From Adiantum capillus-veneris (Eukaryota > Streptophyta > Polypodiopsida > Polypodiales > Pteridaceae), in contig CM043944.1 in NCBI GenBank assembly GCA_014529385.2, positions 86,825,884-86,889,883 on the forward strand: a stretch of 64,000 nt of DNA. The letters run 5' to 3'. Shown here piece after piece: positions 54,949 to 64,000 of the stretch. A program made the translations under genes and the position numbers. The notes beneath the pieces were generated by a model that worked only from the letters and a program-made list of their open reading frames with translations, had not been told where the DNA came from and made no database searches. Position 1 is the first letter of the stretch; the number at the start of each line of letters is the position of its first letter.

Positions 54949-54984
54949 ATCTCCGTGCACCTCTAGACCGAGGTGTGCGGGGAT
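54949..54984 (+). promoter_or_regulatory. Leader hairpin upstream of CACTA-2 transposase
   Basis: ATCTCCGTGCACCTC and GAGGTGTGCGGGGAT around a 6-base loop. Compared with CACTA-1 the arms have changed, but each mismatch is a G-U pair in RNA. It lies about 150 bp before the transposase ATG, with TGACCAATAAAGACGAGATT just upstream. Confidence 0.78.
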
Positions 54985-55007
54985 TGGACATGACTAGAGA
55001 ATGTGAG

Positions 55008-55013
<6 letters not shown>

Positions 55014-55069
<56 letters not shown>
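55014..55069 (+). repeat. (GA)n microsatellite in the transposase leader
   Basis: About 28 GA units between the leader hairpin and the ATG at 55136. In CACTA-1 the GA tract is inside the exon instead. Confidence 0.95.
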
Positions 55070-55073
<4 letters not shown>

Positions 55074-55668
55074 GACGAAGAATTCCAATAGAATATTAAA
55101 TTTGTTGTCCAGGTTATAAGATTTTTATCCTCATTATGAGTAGTGACGAGGATGTGGGACCGTCCAACCGAAACACCTATCTCTCAACGAGGGTCTTATG
55201 TCCTTGTAATCAATGCAAGCATGCTGTGCGACGGACAAGACGTGTTTCTTTGTAGCACGTTCGCGAATTTGGCGAGTTCGATCCATCTATTATAGATCGA
55301 GTTGTTGCTAATTATAACTCGTCGGACTCTGACGTTGGCCAACAAGCAGCAATCTTGCAACCCAATAGACGTGTTCGCAGGCGCTTTGGTCAAGCAGCAT
55401 ATGTGAGGCCACAAGATGTAGCCTCTGACAGCTCGGGGGATGATCATGTAGAGCACATTCCCAACGAGGCAATGTTTGAGCCCGAGATTGATGAAATGAT
55501 CGAGACGATCATGGATTCAGAAAGGCTTATCTATGATGATATGAAAAGTGAAGCCGATACGCCATTGTATAATGGAGCATGTATGTCTAGATTGAAAGCA
55601 CTCCTGGTTCTTCTCAACATGCAGGCAAAGTTTGGATGGAGTGACACTAGCGTCACAACGCTTTTCAG

Positions 55669-55764
55669 GTGATCTATTATAATTAGTTTACTTTAATAAA
55701 ACTCTAAATGTATAATGATCTGATAGATTTTTACACGACTGTATCGTATTTTTATGTTGTGTAG
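55669..55764 (+). other. CACTA-2 transposase intron 1
   Basis: 96 bp with GT and AG ends, splitting an arginine codon (AG|A). CACTA-1 has an 81-bp intron at the identical codon position. Confidence 0.85.
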
Positions 55765-57193
55765 ATTGCTTAAAGAGCACATACTACCAGCTGACAATGT
55801 GATGCCAGATTCCCGAGATGAAGCAAGAAAGATTTTGCGAAACTTGGGAATGGATTACAATTCTATCCACGCTTGTCCTAATGACTGCATTCTTTTCAGA
55901 GGGGAATACATAGGCATGGAGAAGTGTCCGAAATGTGATTCCGAAAGATATCGAGTAGATCTCCACAGGACAAAGATTCCACAAAAGGTTTTGCGACATT
56001 TTCCTCTGCTTCCTCGCATCAAGCATTTCTTCGAATGTAAGTCCATGGCCGCCCTAGCATCATGGCATGAGGAGAATAAATCTTCGGATGGTGTGCTACG
56101 AATTCCTGCAGATTGCGTAGCCTGGAAACATATAGATGGAACATGGTCGGATTTTGCCAGGGAAGCTCGAAATTTGCGCTTAGGCTTGGCTATGGATGGC
56201 GTAAATCTATTTGGTCAAAGATCCACATCTTACAGTGTATGGCCCGTTGTCATCGTCAACTACAACATTCCCCCGTGGTTGACTACGAAGAAGGGGCACC
56301 TATGGCTAAGCTTGATTGTGCCAGGACGATATAAAGTGGAGAATATGGATGTGTATCTTCATCCACTATTGGAAGAGCTACAACAATTGTGGATTGGCAT
56401 AGAGGTGGTGGATATGAGCCGGCACACAGGACGACGGAATGCTTTGATCAGAGGCATTCTAATGTTGACCATGCATGACTATCCCGGGCTAACAGAATGC
56501 TCAAGTGATCTATTGACACTCCTCACTCAGACACTGTAAATCTTTTTTTTTTCCATAGTTGATCTATTATCATATGTATACATGATAATGCTTCAAACAA
56601 GCGGATACAGAGCATGTGTCACATGTGGACCTAGACTGAATGCACGTAGGGCGCCCTCACTGAAGAAGCAAATCTACGAAGGTCATCAAGCGTATCTTCC
56701 AGAGAATCATGTGTTACGCGACTGATTTTTGGGAAGAGAGCCACCAAGGATGTCTGCACAAGCATGGTTAGAGCAGAAGGAGATGTGCGATGACGGATTG
56801 CCTCCAGGGATGAAGAGACTATCTCTATGGTACGAGTTACCATACTGGCCCCGACTCATGATCAATCACTTGCTCGATCCAATGCACATATTCAAGAATG
56901 TGGGTAATCTACTATGGGACCATCTGACCGGCAAGAAAGATACTTTGGGAGCCAGAGTTGACCTTAGAAATGTGGATCGTATGGAGCAATATTGGCCGCA
57001 AACAGCGTCTGATGGATCGATAAAACTCCCTAAAGCACCATGGATTTTCACAGGAGCCCAAGAACGCAAAGTAAAAGAGACCATTCGATCTTTGCGGACC
57101 CCCACTGGCGTAATGCACTCGCTCCGAACGTGTTTTACTAAAGAAGGAAAGCTTACCGGTTTGAAGTCACACGATTGGCATAAAATGTGTCAA

Positions 57194-57267
57194 GTACGTT
57201 CATAGTGGACTTTAATATCATTGCATAAAATGTGGACTTTAATATCATTGCTGCACATACTTTACAG
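57194..57267 (+). other. CACTA-2 transposase intron 3
   Basis: 74 bp, GTACGTT to TTTACAG. It contains an exact repeat of GTGGACTTTAATATCATTGC. Confidence 0.8.
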
Positions 57268-58865
57268 TTTATTTTACCGGTTGCCATTGAGGGATGTTTG
57301 TCTCTCGACATCCGTAACACAATCTACAAACTTGCAAAGCTGGTGCAATGGATCTCACAAAAGGAGATCAACGTAGACTCCATACCATTCACCAAACTAA
57401 ATGCTGCGGAGCTTGTGTGCATGTTTGAGAAACATTTTCCTACTACCATGCTAACCATTCAGGTGCATCTTCTTGTTCACATAGTTGATGAGGTGGAAAT
57501 AGCTGGCACAGTTCATTCCAGATGGATGTTCTTCTTAGAACGTTTCATGAAAACGCTTAAGGGATATGTGCGTCAAAAGGCACGTCCGGAGGGTAGCATG
57601 GCAGAAGGTTGGTTGGTATCAGAGTCCCTAGTGTACATTGGAGAGTGGCTAGACGGATTTGATAAAGCCCGGGACACGCTATGGCGAACCATAGATGATG
57701 AGCGCATATCTGGGATTGTCATGTGCAATCTCGGTGTTGAGAAGAAGATGACGGAAGATCTAGAGGCTAAAATCAACCGATTTTGCATGCTTCACAATCC
57801 AGTGATGCAAAAGTGGATTTCACAATATGAGGATGCAAAGCAAGAGCGACAAAGGGCACGAATCGAGTGGAGACGGGGAAGACGACCACCGATGCACTAT
57901 CCGACGGGTCTGGAGAGCCTACCAACATTCATGAGCTTAAGATGGTTGCACAACCAATTGAAAAGCGCACAACAATGCGGTGACGAAGTGACTGAGGAAG
58001 AGTGGGAGTACTCTCGGGGTTGCGCGACCAAGGTAAGTTTGCAATGTACGACTAGCTAGTGACTTTATTTCTAAACGTTTGAACGGCCACTCATAATCTT
58101 TGTTCGTTGTAGTATAAGTCATACACAGCAGCATGGTGTAAAGGTCGACATTTTAGGGTGGAACGGATCGACAAAAAGCGTTTTACTCAAGATTGTGGAA
58201 TCATGGCAAAATTTGAGCAGTCTAGTCGACGACGTTCCTCTGATGCAGATCCTGTGGTGGCGGAACTCACTTACTTCGGCACGCTACAAGAGATTTTGAG
58301 GATCGATTACAGAGGATTTTTTGTCGACTTGTTCGACGTGCAATGGTTCAAGATAATCATGGAGGGTCGCAACACTACTGTGCGTAGAGGAGAGTCTGGT
58401 TTTCTTGAGGTGGATTCTACTAAGAAATGGACTGACCTAAGAGACACTTTCGTACTACCCGAGCATTGTGAACAAGTAAGTATGTAAATATTTAACATCC
58501 CCCTTTTACAAGTTATGTGCTTGAAAGCTCTCATGTAAGTTATGTGGCTCTGGCAGGTAATATTTCATCCTACAAAGTCTACATGAAACTGCTGGTACGT
58601 CATAGAGGTAGCCCCTCGTAGTGCAAGGACGTATGAAGGCTACCATGTGCCAATCACAACGGCATCATCGGAGGAGATCAGAGAAGATGCTCAATCAGAA
58701 GCCGCTGCGGTGGTGCCAGACGAGCATCAAGATGCTACTACTCTATATGGGGTGCATGCAGAGGAGCTACAAAATGAAACAGAGGATATGTGTTTAAACG
58801 AAGAGCTCTATATAGATATAGGAAGTTATGCTGAGTTATGCGAGGATGAGAGAGAGATCTCTTAA

Positions 58866-59137
58866 AGCCACAAATATTGTATTTGAACAATTTTGCTCCG
58901 TGTTGTAAAAGCTCTGGCTCTCTAAGTACCTTCCATGGTGTATAACGCTCTTTTCTACTCGCGCTCACATCTTTTGATTGAAAATTCTGAGTTTTCGACT
59001 TGCCTCTTCTATCACTCAATTCATTGCGTCATTGTATTTATATGCGTCATTACGTCATTGTATTTAATGGTCTTTGCGTCATTGTCTACTCTATTCATTC
59101 AATATTAAGTTTAAATATTCGTGTGTTTAATGCAGGT
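58866..59137. other. Spacer between the two CACTA-2 genes
   Basis: AT-rich, with a short repeat GCGTCATTGTATTTA near 59026-59060. No coding sequence. TGCAG before the ATG at 59138 could be a 3' splice site of a leader intron. Confidence 0.5.
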
Positions 59138-60447
59138 ATGGATGATGAGGAGTTTCTTTCTTCTTTGTCACCGTAGCAAAGACAGTGGTACGTGGAGCGT
59201 CATCGCTCTGGCGCATCATCGCGCGTTCCTACTCCATCCGCATCTCCCTCTCTTTCGGAGCATTCGGCGCGCTCCGAAGCTTCGGCGTCGACGAGACGAT
59301 CTTCACACTCGGCTAGACACCGGCGCTCTAGTGGTGGCGTTGGCGGTTGTTGTGGGGATTCCGCCGCCGATGCCTCCACACCGCCTCGTGTTCGACGAGG
59401 CTCTTTACCCTCCCCTTCTTTGCCCGCCCCCACACCAGCTACAACATCGCCATCTACGCCAGGTTTTGCGTGGCTAACTGTTCCTAGCAGCTACACACCT
59501 CTACCTACTCCGCCAGGAGCCACCCCACTCGACACTCCTCGCTTCGGGGCCCAGATGCCGGTGGAGACACCTGACGTCCGTACCCCCATCGACACGCCGC
59601 TAGAGACCCCTGCTGGGACACCCAAGTTTATGCGTCACCGGCCAGAGGGCTTGCCTTACTCCGTCGACTTCAGTGGCGGCATCATCATGGATGATGACGG
59701 CAAGAAGGTGATCTCGCGCATGCATGGTCTTTGCTCTTAGCTGTTTAGACACTACATACTAAACAAATGGAGTGAAGTACCAAGTGATTTAAAAAACAGA
59801 GTCATCAGCATACTTCATGATGAGTTTCCCGTTCCAACACGGGATCAACGCTTCAATGAAGACCTGATGAAGATTCGAATGCGCGAATACTGCAAACACA
59901 AGCGTTCCGAAGTGCAAAAAGCAATCAAGCATGGGTGGAACAGGCCAGATTGGCTGGCCAAAGAAGATTGGAAGAATGCGAAGAAAGCAGCGCGCGAGAA
60001 TCCCGACAAGTGGAAGCAACAAAAGGATGCAGCCAGAGCGCGAGTAGAGGCAGGGAGCTCGCACCACTTGGGGAGCGGTGGATGGGCATCATTTGAGGCC
60101 GATTTTGTAAGTGTTTTCGCATTGCTCTTTATGTTCGATAGTTTAGGGTTTATGAGTTTTTTAATTCTAACATAATGAAATCTTTGTATGTTTTGACAGT
60201 GGTCGATGATAGGATGTGATCCCACACCGTACGAGCGCGAGTACGTAGGCAGGAATGGCTTAAACGCCCCGATGGACATTCTCAGTTCTCGCGGCGGCAT
60301 GGTTAGTATTAGGGTTTACTCTTTTCTATTTTTTGTATTGTTTTATAAATGTCGTTATATGTTTATACTTACTGAAAGCTGTCTTATTGTCTTCTTTTGC
60401 AGAATCCGACAGATACGCCGCTTGGACGCGATGAGACGTCTGACTAG
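59138..60447 (+). pseudogene. CACTA-2 second gene (TNPA / Transposase_24-like), three exons
   Basis: Exons 59138-60106, 60200-60301 and 60403-60447, all with GT/AG introns and frame kept. The first begins MDDEEFLSSLSP, then has a TAG (59174), then a Ser/Pro/Thr-rich region with TP repeats (TPLPTPPGATPLDTP). A second TAG follows at 59738. The conserved block LNKWSEVPSDLKNRV to HHLGSGGWASFEADF follows, with a basic KEDWKNAKKAARENPDKW segment. Later exons give CDPTPYEREYVGRNG and NPTDTPLGRDETSD. In En/Spm the second protein binds subterminal repeats; that role here is inference. CACTA-1 retains a diverged 3' half. Confidence 0.78.
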
Positions 60448-60540
60448 ACGACGTCAGTTTAGCCGTAGCTAGATAGCATTAGTTTAGGGTTTCTCATAGC
60501 TTATGTATCATGAGACGGATTTTATACGTCTTTTTGAACC

Positions 60541-60700
60541 ATGTATATTATTACATTTGTCACCGCAGTTCATTTTGCCAATCAATTCTTTATGCCTATG
60601 ATGTTGTACAATTGTCATTATTACATTTGCCAATCAATTCATTTTGCCTATGATGTGTACAATTGTCAATTTTACGCTTGTCAATTTTGCAAACAACGTG
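60541..60700 (+). repeat. Imperfect tandem repeat in CACTA-2 3' region
   Basis: Three loose units of about 50-60 bp, each containing TTTGCCAATCAATTC or a relative, CCTATGATGT and TACAATTGTCA. Confidence 0.7.
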
Positions 60701-60782
60701 TCTTGTGGGTGACTATTTTGGGTCTATTATCTACCCTTGCACTTTTTTTTTAAAAAGTGAATCAAGTACAATATGGTTGATG

Positions 60783-60811
60783 GGTGGCAGGGCATTCAAT
60801 GCCCTGTCACC
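60783..60811 (+). repeat. CACTA-2 3' subterminal palindrome
   Basis: GGTGGCAGGGCATT and AATGCCCTGTCACC separated by one C; a single G-T mismatch. It lies just inside the AGCGACG zone. Confidence 0.88.
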
Positions 60812-61052
60812 AAAAAAAATTTCTCTCGGGCGTCACTATAACCGTCGCTATTTATGGCTCTGGAGCGTCGCTATAGACTTCTGTGTAAACGTCGCTATAA
60901 CCGTCGCTATGAGCGTCTCTATATAGCGACGCCTATAGCGTCGCATATAGCGACGCTCTCGTAGCGACGCTATTAATGACGTCGGGGGTTATAAAAACCC
61001 AGTGTATTTCCATCGCTAACAGCGTCACAAGAGCACACAACCTCTTGTAGTG
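60812..61052 (+). repeat. CACTA-2 3' subterminal motifs and terminal inverted repeat
   Basis: Dense AGCGACG and CGTCGCTA motifs (more than ten), ending in CCTCTTGTAGTG. Confidence 0.88.
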
Positions 61053-61984
61053 TGGCTCATCGGCTGCAGCGGGTAGAGAGAGGAAGACCTGAGCGTTGAA
61101 GGTCACTACTAAGCAAGTCAAAAGCTGTCGCCACAGATCCGTTGTCAAAGCTTGTCGTGAAAAGTAAGCAATCATGTGACCACGTCCTTATATATTTCTC
61201 TATGATAGATGTAGGTAACTTTGACTTGGAGAATAATCTCTACACGCAACCCTCCTCTCCCTTTGTCTTTATTAAAGCTCCATTACATTAATTGATTGCA
61301 ACAATTTTGTCTCGTCAATCACTTCTCACTATAATGACAAGTCTCGTTGGTAAATTTTTTGGCTTTCAAAAAGAAACCCTTAGTGTTATGTTGAGTTAGG
61401 GAGACTTTCATTCTTTTCACTCCATGCTCATGCTGGAGACTCACCGACTTACCGTTCATTTCACATCATTACATGTCTTTACTTTTCTTGCATTCTATTG
61501 TTTTAGAATGCTAAAGTGAAGCTTCACCTTGCATAATTTTAGTAAATTTTACACACACACATATATGTTTTTTTTTTTGCATTCTATTGTTTTAGAATGC
61601 TAAAGTGAAGCTTCACCTTGTATAATTCTAATAAATTCTATACACACACACATATATTAATTAGTTCTTTTTATTTCACCTTTTATTTCACAACTTCACA
61701 TGGATTTACATTTCTTGCATTCTATAGCTTGATTCCAGTCAGTGTTAACGTTCGAAAAAGTCTCTTTTATTAAGCGACTGCTGGTCGAGTTTCCTCCTCA
61801 CAAAGAAGAAAACTGAGAACACTAGTAGAAATTTTGAGATTTGCAAAAATTTTGGACAACTTTCTCACATATTTCATCGAATTTTCTCCCGTTTACCATG
61901 GTTTGTAGCTAGCTAGTCTTGATTTTCAATTGGCTCAAGACTAAGCTGAGACAATCCTTTCCCAAACACTGATACCAGTTTAAT
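61053..61984. other. Intergenic stretch
   Basis: No gene recognised. Contains an 89-bp tandem duplication (61489-61657) with the 12-bp palindrome GTGAAGCTTCAC in each unit and (CA)n at the unit ends. Confidence 0.55.
61489..61657 (+). repeat. 89-bp tandem duplication
   Basis: TGCATTCTATTGTTTTAGAA starts at 61489 and 61578. A shorter third start, TTGCATTCTATAG, is at about 61715. Confidence 0.88.
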
Positions 61985-62450
61985 TCAACCTAACAATTTT
62001 ATCACTTATGCTCCAAAGAGCCGTGGAGCCAAAAAGAATTACAAGGGGACACAGAGTGTCCTACTGCTTAACCAAATATACAACGAGATAGATCAAATCC
62101 TGAGGTTGCCACCGACATCAATAGGTTTGCCACCCCCATCAAACACCCCCCTCAAGATGATCCCAAACTAGACAAGACTCAATACATCAACAACCCATAG
62201 ATCCACTATACCTCCTATTTTCACAAGAAGGGAGGAGCCATGATGCTCCATCACCTGCCACATAGGAGCCTCCACCAAAACTAGAACCACGAGGAAAGTA
62301 CCCAACATGCAGATGTCTCAGATGCAGTTTTGTTGAAGCTGGGGGGTAGGCGTCCTCCACCACGTCCAAAAAGAAGGGCTCTAGCAAGAGGAGGCCTAAG
62401 AATGGAGGTCAGGTAGACGAAATGTGTTGGCTCCTATGCCGACACAAGCA
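61985..62450 (-). mobile_element. Non-autonomous LINE-tailed element N6, partial (minus strand)
   Basis: Minus strand with a GCTC-TTTG-GAGC hairpin (about 62020-62036) and a body segment AGGCGTCCTCCACCACGTCC (62348-62367) that matches N4. The terminal hairpin and A-tail are not clear, so the 3' end is decayed or truncated. Confidence 0.45.
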
Positions 62451-62668
62451 CTAGGCCCGTGATTTGAGTAGATGATTGTACCTTTTTATGAAAATGCCCA
62501 ATATGACGAGGAGTATGCCTGCCCACAGTAGATTACTGTTGGTCATGTATGCTATGCTTGGCAAGGGCACCTGGCCCAACATGATGTAGGCTTGAGGGAG
62601 AAGAAGAAGAAAAAGAGAAGGTTTAATGTCATTAGGAACAATCCCAAGGGACTTCAACGTTCTGTCCA

Positions 62669-62739
62669 CCGACAAGTCTTGAAACTCAAGAGCTGTTAGG
62701 AGGAACTAGGGACAACCAATCTACTGCACTTGGGTGATC
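62669..62739 (-). repeat. Second tRNA-like SINE fragment (tentative)
   Basis: Minus strand CAGTAGATTGGTTGTCCC and CTTGAGTTTCAAG parallel 53724-53803. The B-box-like part is less conserved here. Confidence 0.3.
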
Positions 62740-62769
62740 AAAATGTTATTCCTCTTTCCTCCTTTTAGA

Positions 62770-63417
62770 GTTGAGTCTCACAGAGGTGCGAGCAAGGGGA
62801 ATGGGGGAAGAGAAGCATAGAGGTCACGACAAAAGATTGAAAGAAGAAATTGAAGGATAGTATTGACCTGAGGTGAAACATGTTCATTGGGGAAGTTGAT
62901 TCAAGAAACAAAAAGAAGCAAGACATCCCCTCCCTTTTTATATAGTACTAGTAGACTTGCACCGGGGTTTCTATAAATGAGGAGGAGAAAGCGGATTTAC
63001 CTTGTTTGGGAAACTAGTTCACGTGTGTCCCCCCTTTCACACAAGGTGCGACTCAGCTCTCCCCCTAGGGTTTGCCAAAATCATTTTTCCTAACCGACAA
63101 AAATAAGGTCACACTTAAAACTCTTTGAATTTTTAGGTCAAAACTTGAAGCATTTGCCGCTAATTACACTTAAACTTGTGCCGGTATTCTTCAAGGCAAG
63201 CTCTGGGATTTTGCAATTTTATCCGGTTAAAAACACACTGGTGGGTGGGCGTACCACGAGACATAAATAGGTGACACATGGTTCATTATTTGTTCGACGC
63301 GTGGAAGCAAAGATCAAGCCCCGCCATATACTATTCAAAAAATTCGTAGTGTCTGCGTGCTAAGGTGGTGTACAGACGCAGACGAGAGGAGACCGTGCAA
63401 GTAGGCGACGCTCACAC

Positions 63418-63420
<3 letters not shown>
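62770..63420. other. Upstream region of the DUF21/CNNM gene
   Basis: No coding sequence is seen. Contains CATAAATAG at 63262-63270, a possible TATA box about 200 bp before the ATG, which I cannot confirm. Confidence 0.35.

Positions 63421-63421
<1 letters not shown>

Positions 63422-63462
<41 letters not shown>
63422..63462 (+). repeat. (GA)n tract in presumed 5' leader
   Basis: About 20 GA units ending six bases before the ATG at 63469. In plants GA tracts near starts can bind BPC/GAGA factors; that is a general fact, not shown here. Confidence 0.9.
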
Positions 63463-63464
<2 letters not shown>

Positions 63465-63468
63465 AGCC

Positions 63469-63643
63469 ATGGCCCACGAGACCTGCTGTGAAGGTTCATT
63501 CTGGGTGTACATTCTGGTGATCGTGGGGCTGGTGTTGTTTGCGGGACTCATGTCTGGCCTCACCCTGGGGCTCATGTCTCTCGGGCGGCGGGACTTGGAG
63601 GTGCTTCTCAAGTCTGGCGTCGACAAGGATCGTAAACATGCAG
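63469..63643 (+). CDS. DUF21/CNNM-type membrane protein, first exon (gene runs off the window)
   Basis: ATG in a good context (CAGCCATGG). The 58 codons read [20 protein letters not shown], then [20 protein letters not shown], then [34 protein letters not shown] is the hallmark of the DUF21 (CNNM transmembrane) domain; residues about 11-33 form the first membrane helix. Plant members of this family usually also have CBS domains, which would lie downstream. They are membrane proteins linked to Mg/metal transport. The exon ends CAG before GTAGCTG, in phase 1, which fits the family's next residues. Intron 1 begins at 63644 and runs to the window end. Confidence 0.88.
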
Positions 63644-63658
63644 GTAGCTGTGTCTTGC

Positions 63659-63731
<73 letters not shown>

Positions 63732-64000
63732 GACGCACCTGAGCTTTGTGATTTTCAAGCTTGGCCAGGCAATTGAGTAACGTATGCGGGTTTCTTGTAT
63801 GGTGCTATATTGTTGAAGTGCTGAGTTTCTAGTGTTGAATGCATGTGCGCTTGTGTGCTTCTGAGTGTACGTGTGGTTGCTTGCACATTCCAGTCATGCT
63901 TTGTCAAAGTCTTCCTGGTTTTACTGCCTAGTACTGGAGTTGTCCCTGTGAGGGATTTAACGGGAGGACTACTGCCTTTCATACCATTGTGAGAGATATT
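63644..64000 (+). other. Intron 1 of the DUF21/CNNM gene (partial) with (GA)n tract
   Basis: Starts GTAGCTGTG. A GA run of about 70 bp (63660-63730) lies 16 bases inside the intron. No second exon is visible before 64000. Confidence 0.7.

Larger units (their letters stand above)
55136..58865 (+). pseudogene. CACTA-2 transposase gene (TNP2/TNPD type), six exons
   Basis: Exons by splice signals and frame: 55136-55668, 55765-about 56505, about 56600-57193, 57268-58032, 58113-58475, 58557-58865. Order of parts: N-terminal Cys region CPCNQCKH; HACPNDCILFR; AMDGVNLF and LHPLLEELQQLW of the TNP2 core; CVTCG; GHQAYLPENH; LLDPMHIFKNV; a DUF4218-like segment (CMFEKHFPTTML, HSRWMFFLERFMKTLKGYVR, ARPEGSMAEGW); and a DUF4216-like segment (ELTYFGTLQEILRIDY, WYVIEVAPRS). 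It would cut and join element ends in the nucleus. Premature stops: TAG 55253, TGA 56723, TGA 58584. The exon 2/3 junction lacks a clean GT-AG pair in frame. Exon frames are otherwise intact. Confidence 0.88.
53065..61052 (+). mobile_element. CACTA-2, near-complete En/Spm-like DNA transposon
   Basis: 7988 bp with perfect 12-bp terminal inverted repeats (CACTACAAGAGG and CCTCTTGTAGTG) and a 3-bp duplication TGG (53062-53064 and 61053-61055). The subterminal zones are packed with AGCGACG motifs on both strands. It carries a microsatellite/minisatellite block, a captured host gene fragment, a six-exon transposase gene and a three-exon second gene. All exon frames are preserved but five in-frame stops are present, so it is probably not autonomous now. 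It is the structural reference for CACTA-1. Confidence 0.95.

Noticed and set aside
62451-62675. Minus-strand frame with a hydrophobic segment LLWAGILLVILGIF
   Set aside because: It lies in repeat-derived DNA, has no family match I recognise and no gene context; probably chance.

Overview
The window looks like nuclear DNA of a land plant with a large, repeat-filled genome. It holds chromodomain Ty3, copia, plant-type LINE and CACTA elements, many long GA/GT microsatellites, and one host gene start with plant-like exon/intron structure. I cannot place the species; a fern, lycophyte or other large-genome lineage would fit. There are no rRNA genes, clear tRNA genes or CRISPR arrays.

Layout. Positions 1-9.6 kb carry a roughly 1-kb non-autonomous retroelement (758-1740) and a 5'-truncated LINE, L1 (2963-7720, 14-bp target-site duplication, TSD). 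L1 is split by a reduced copia-like element, C1 (3667-7431). A second truncated LINE, L2, lies on the minus strand (8599-9300, 17-bp TSD). Positions 9.3-26 kb are a three-level nest. LINE L3 (about 9318-25998) is interrupted by copia element C2 (9573-23381, TSD GATCT). C2 is interrupted by chromodomain Ty3 element G1 (11576-20266, 1.47-kb LTRs, TSD ACAAG). Positions 27637-33667 are CACTA-1, an internally deleted En/Spm-like element with a 12-unit satellite array of 173-bp period. Positions 36.2-43 kb hold LINE L4 (minus strand) and a cluster of LINE-tailed non-autonomous copies in both orientations. Positions 43-53 kb are gene-poor, with short repeats and one decayed Ty3 fragment. Positions 53065-61052 are CACTA-2, a 7988-bp element with perfect 12-bp terminal inverted repeats and a TGG TSD. 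It has a six-exon transposase gene and a three-exon second gene, stopped by five premature stop codons. The right edge holds exon 1 of a DUF21/CNNM-type membrane protein gene (from 63469), the only clear host gene.

Most interesting points. (1) CACTA-2 carries a captured fragment of a heavy-metal-associated isoprenylated plant protein (HIPP) gene, with a CXXC metal site and an exact C-terminal CaaX box, bracketed by direct repeats exactly 710 bp apart. (2) The two CACTA elements share a leader hairpin upstream of the transposase; in CACTA-2 three arm changes remain G-U pairable. (3) CACTA-1 contains a nucleosome-sized satellite with one hairpin and two copies of a 13-bp motif per unit. (4) The LINEs and an unrelated roughly 1-kb family share a 3' end of two successive hairpins before the A-tail, with apparent covariation, suggesting tail parasitism. 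(5) C1 keeps gag zinc-knuckle and protease pieces but has an unrecognised ORF where integrase and reverse transcriptase should be.
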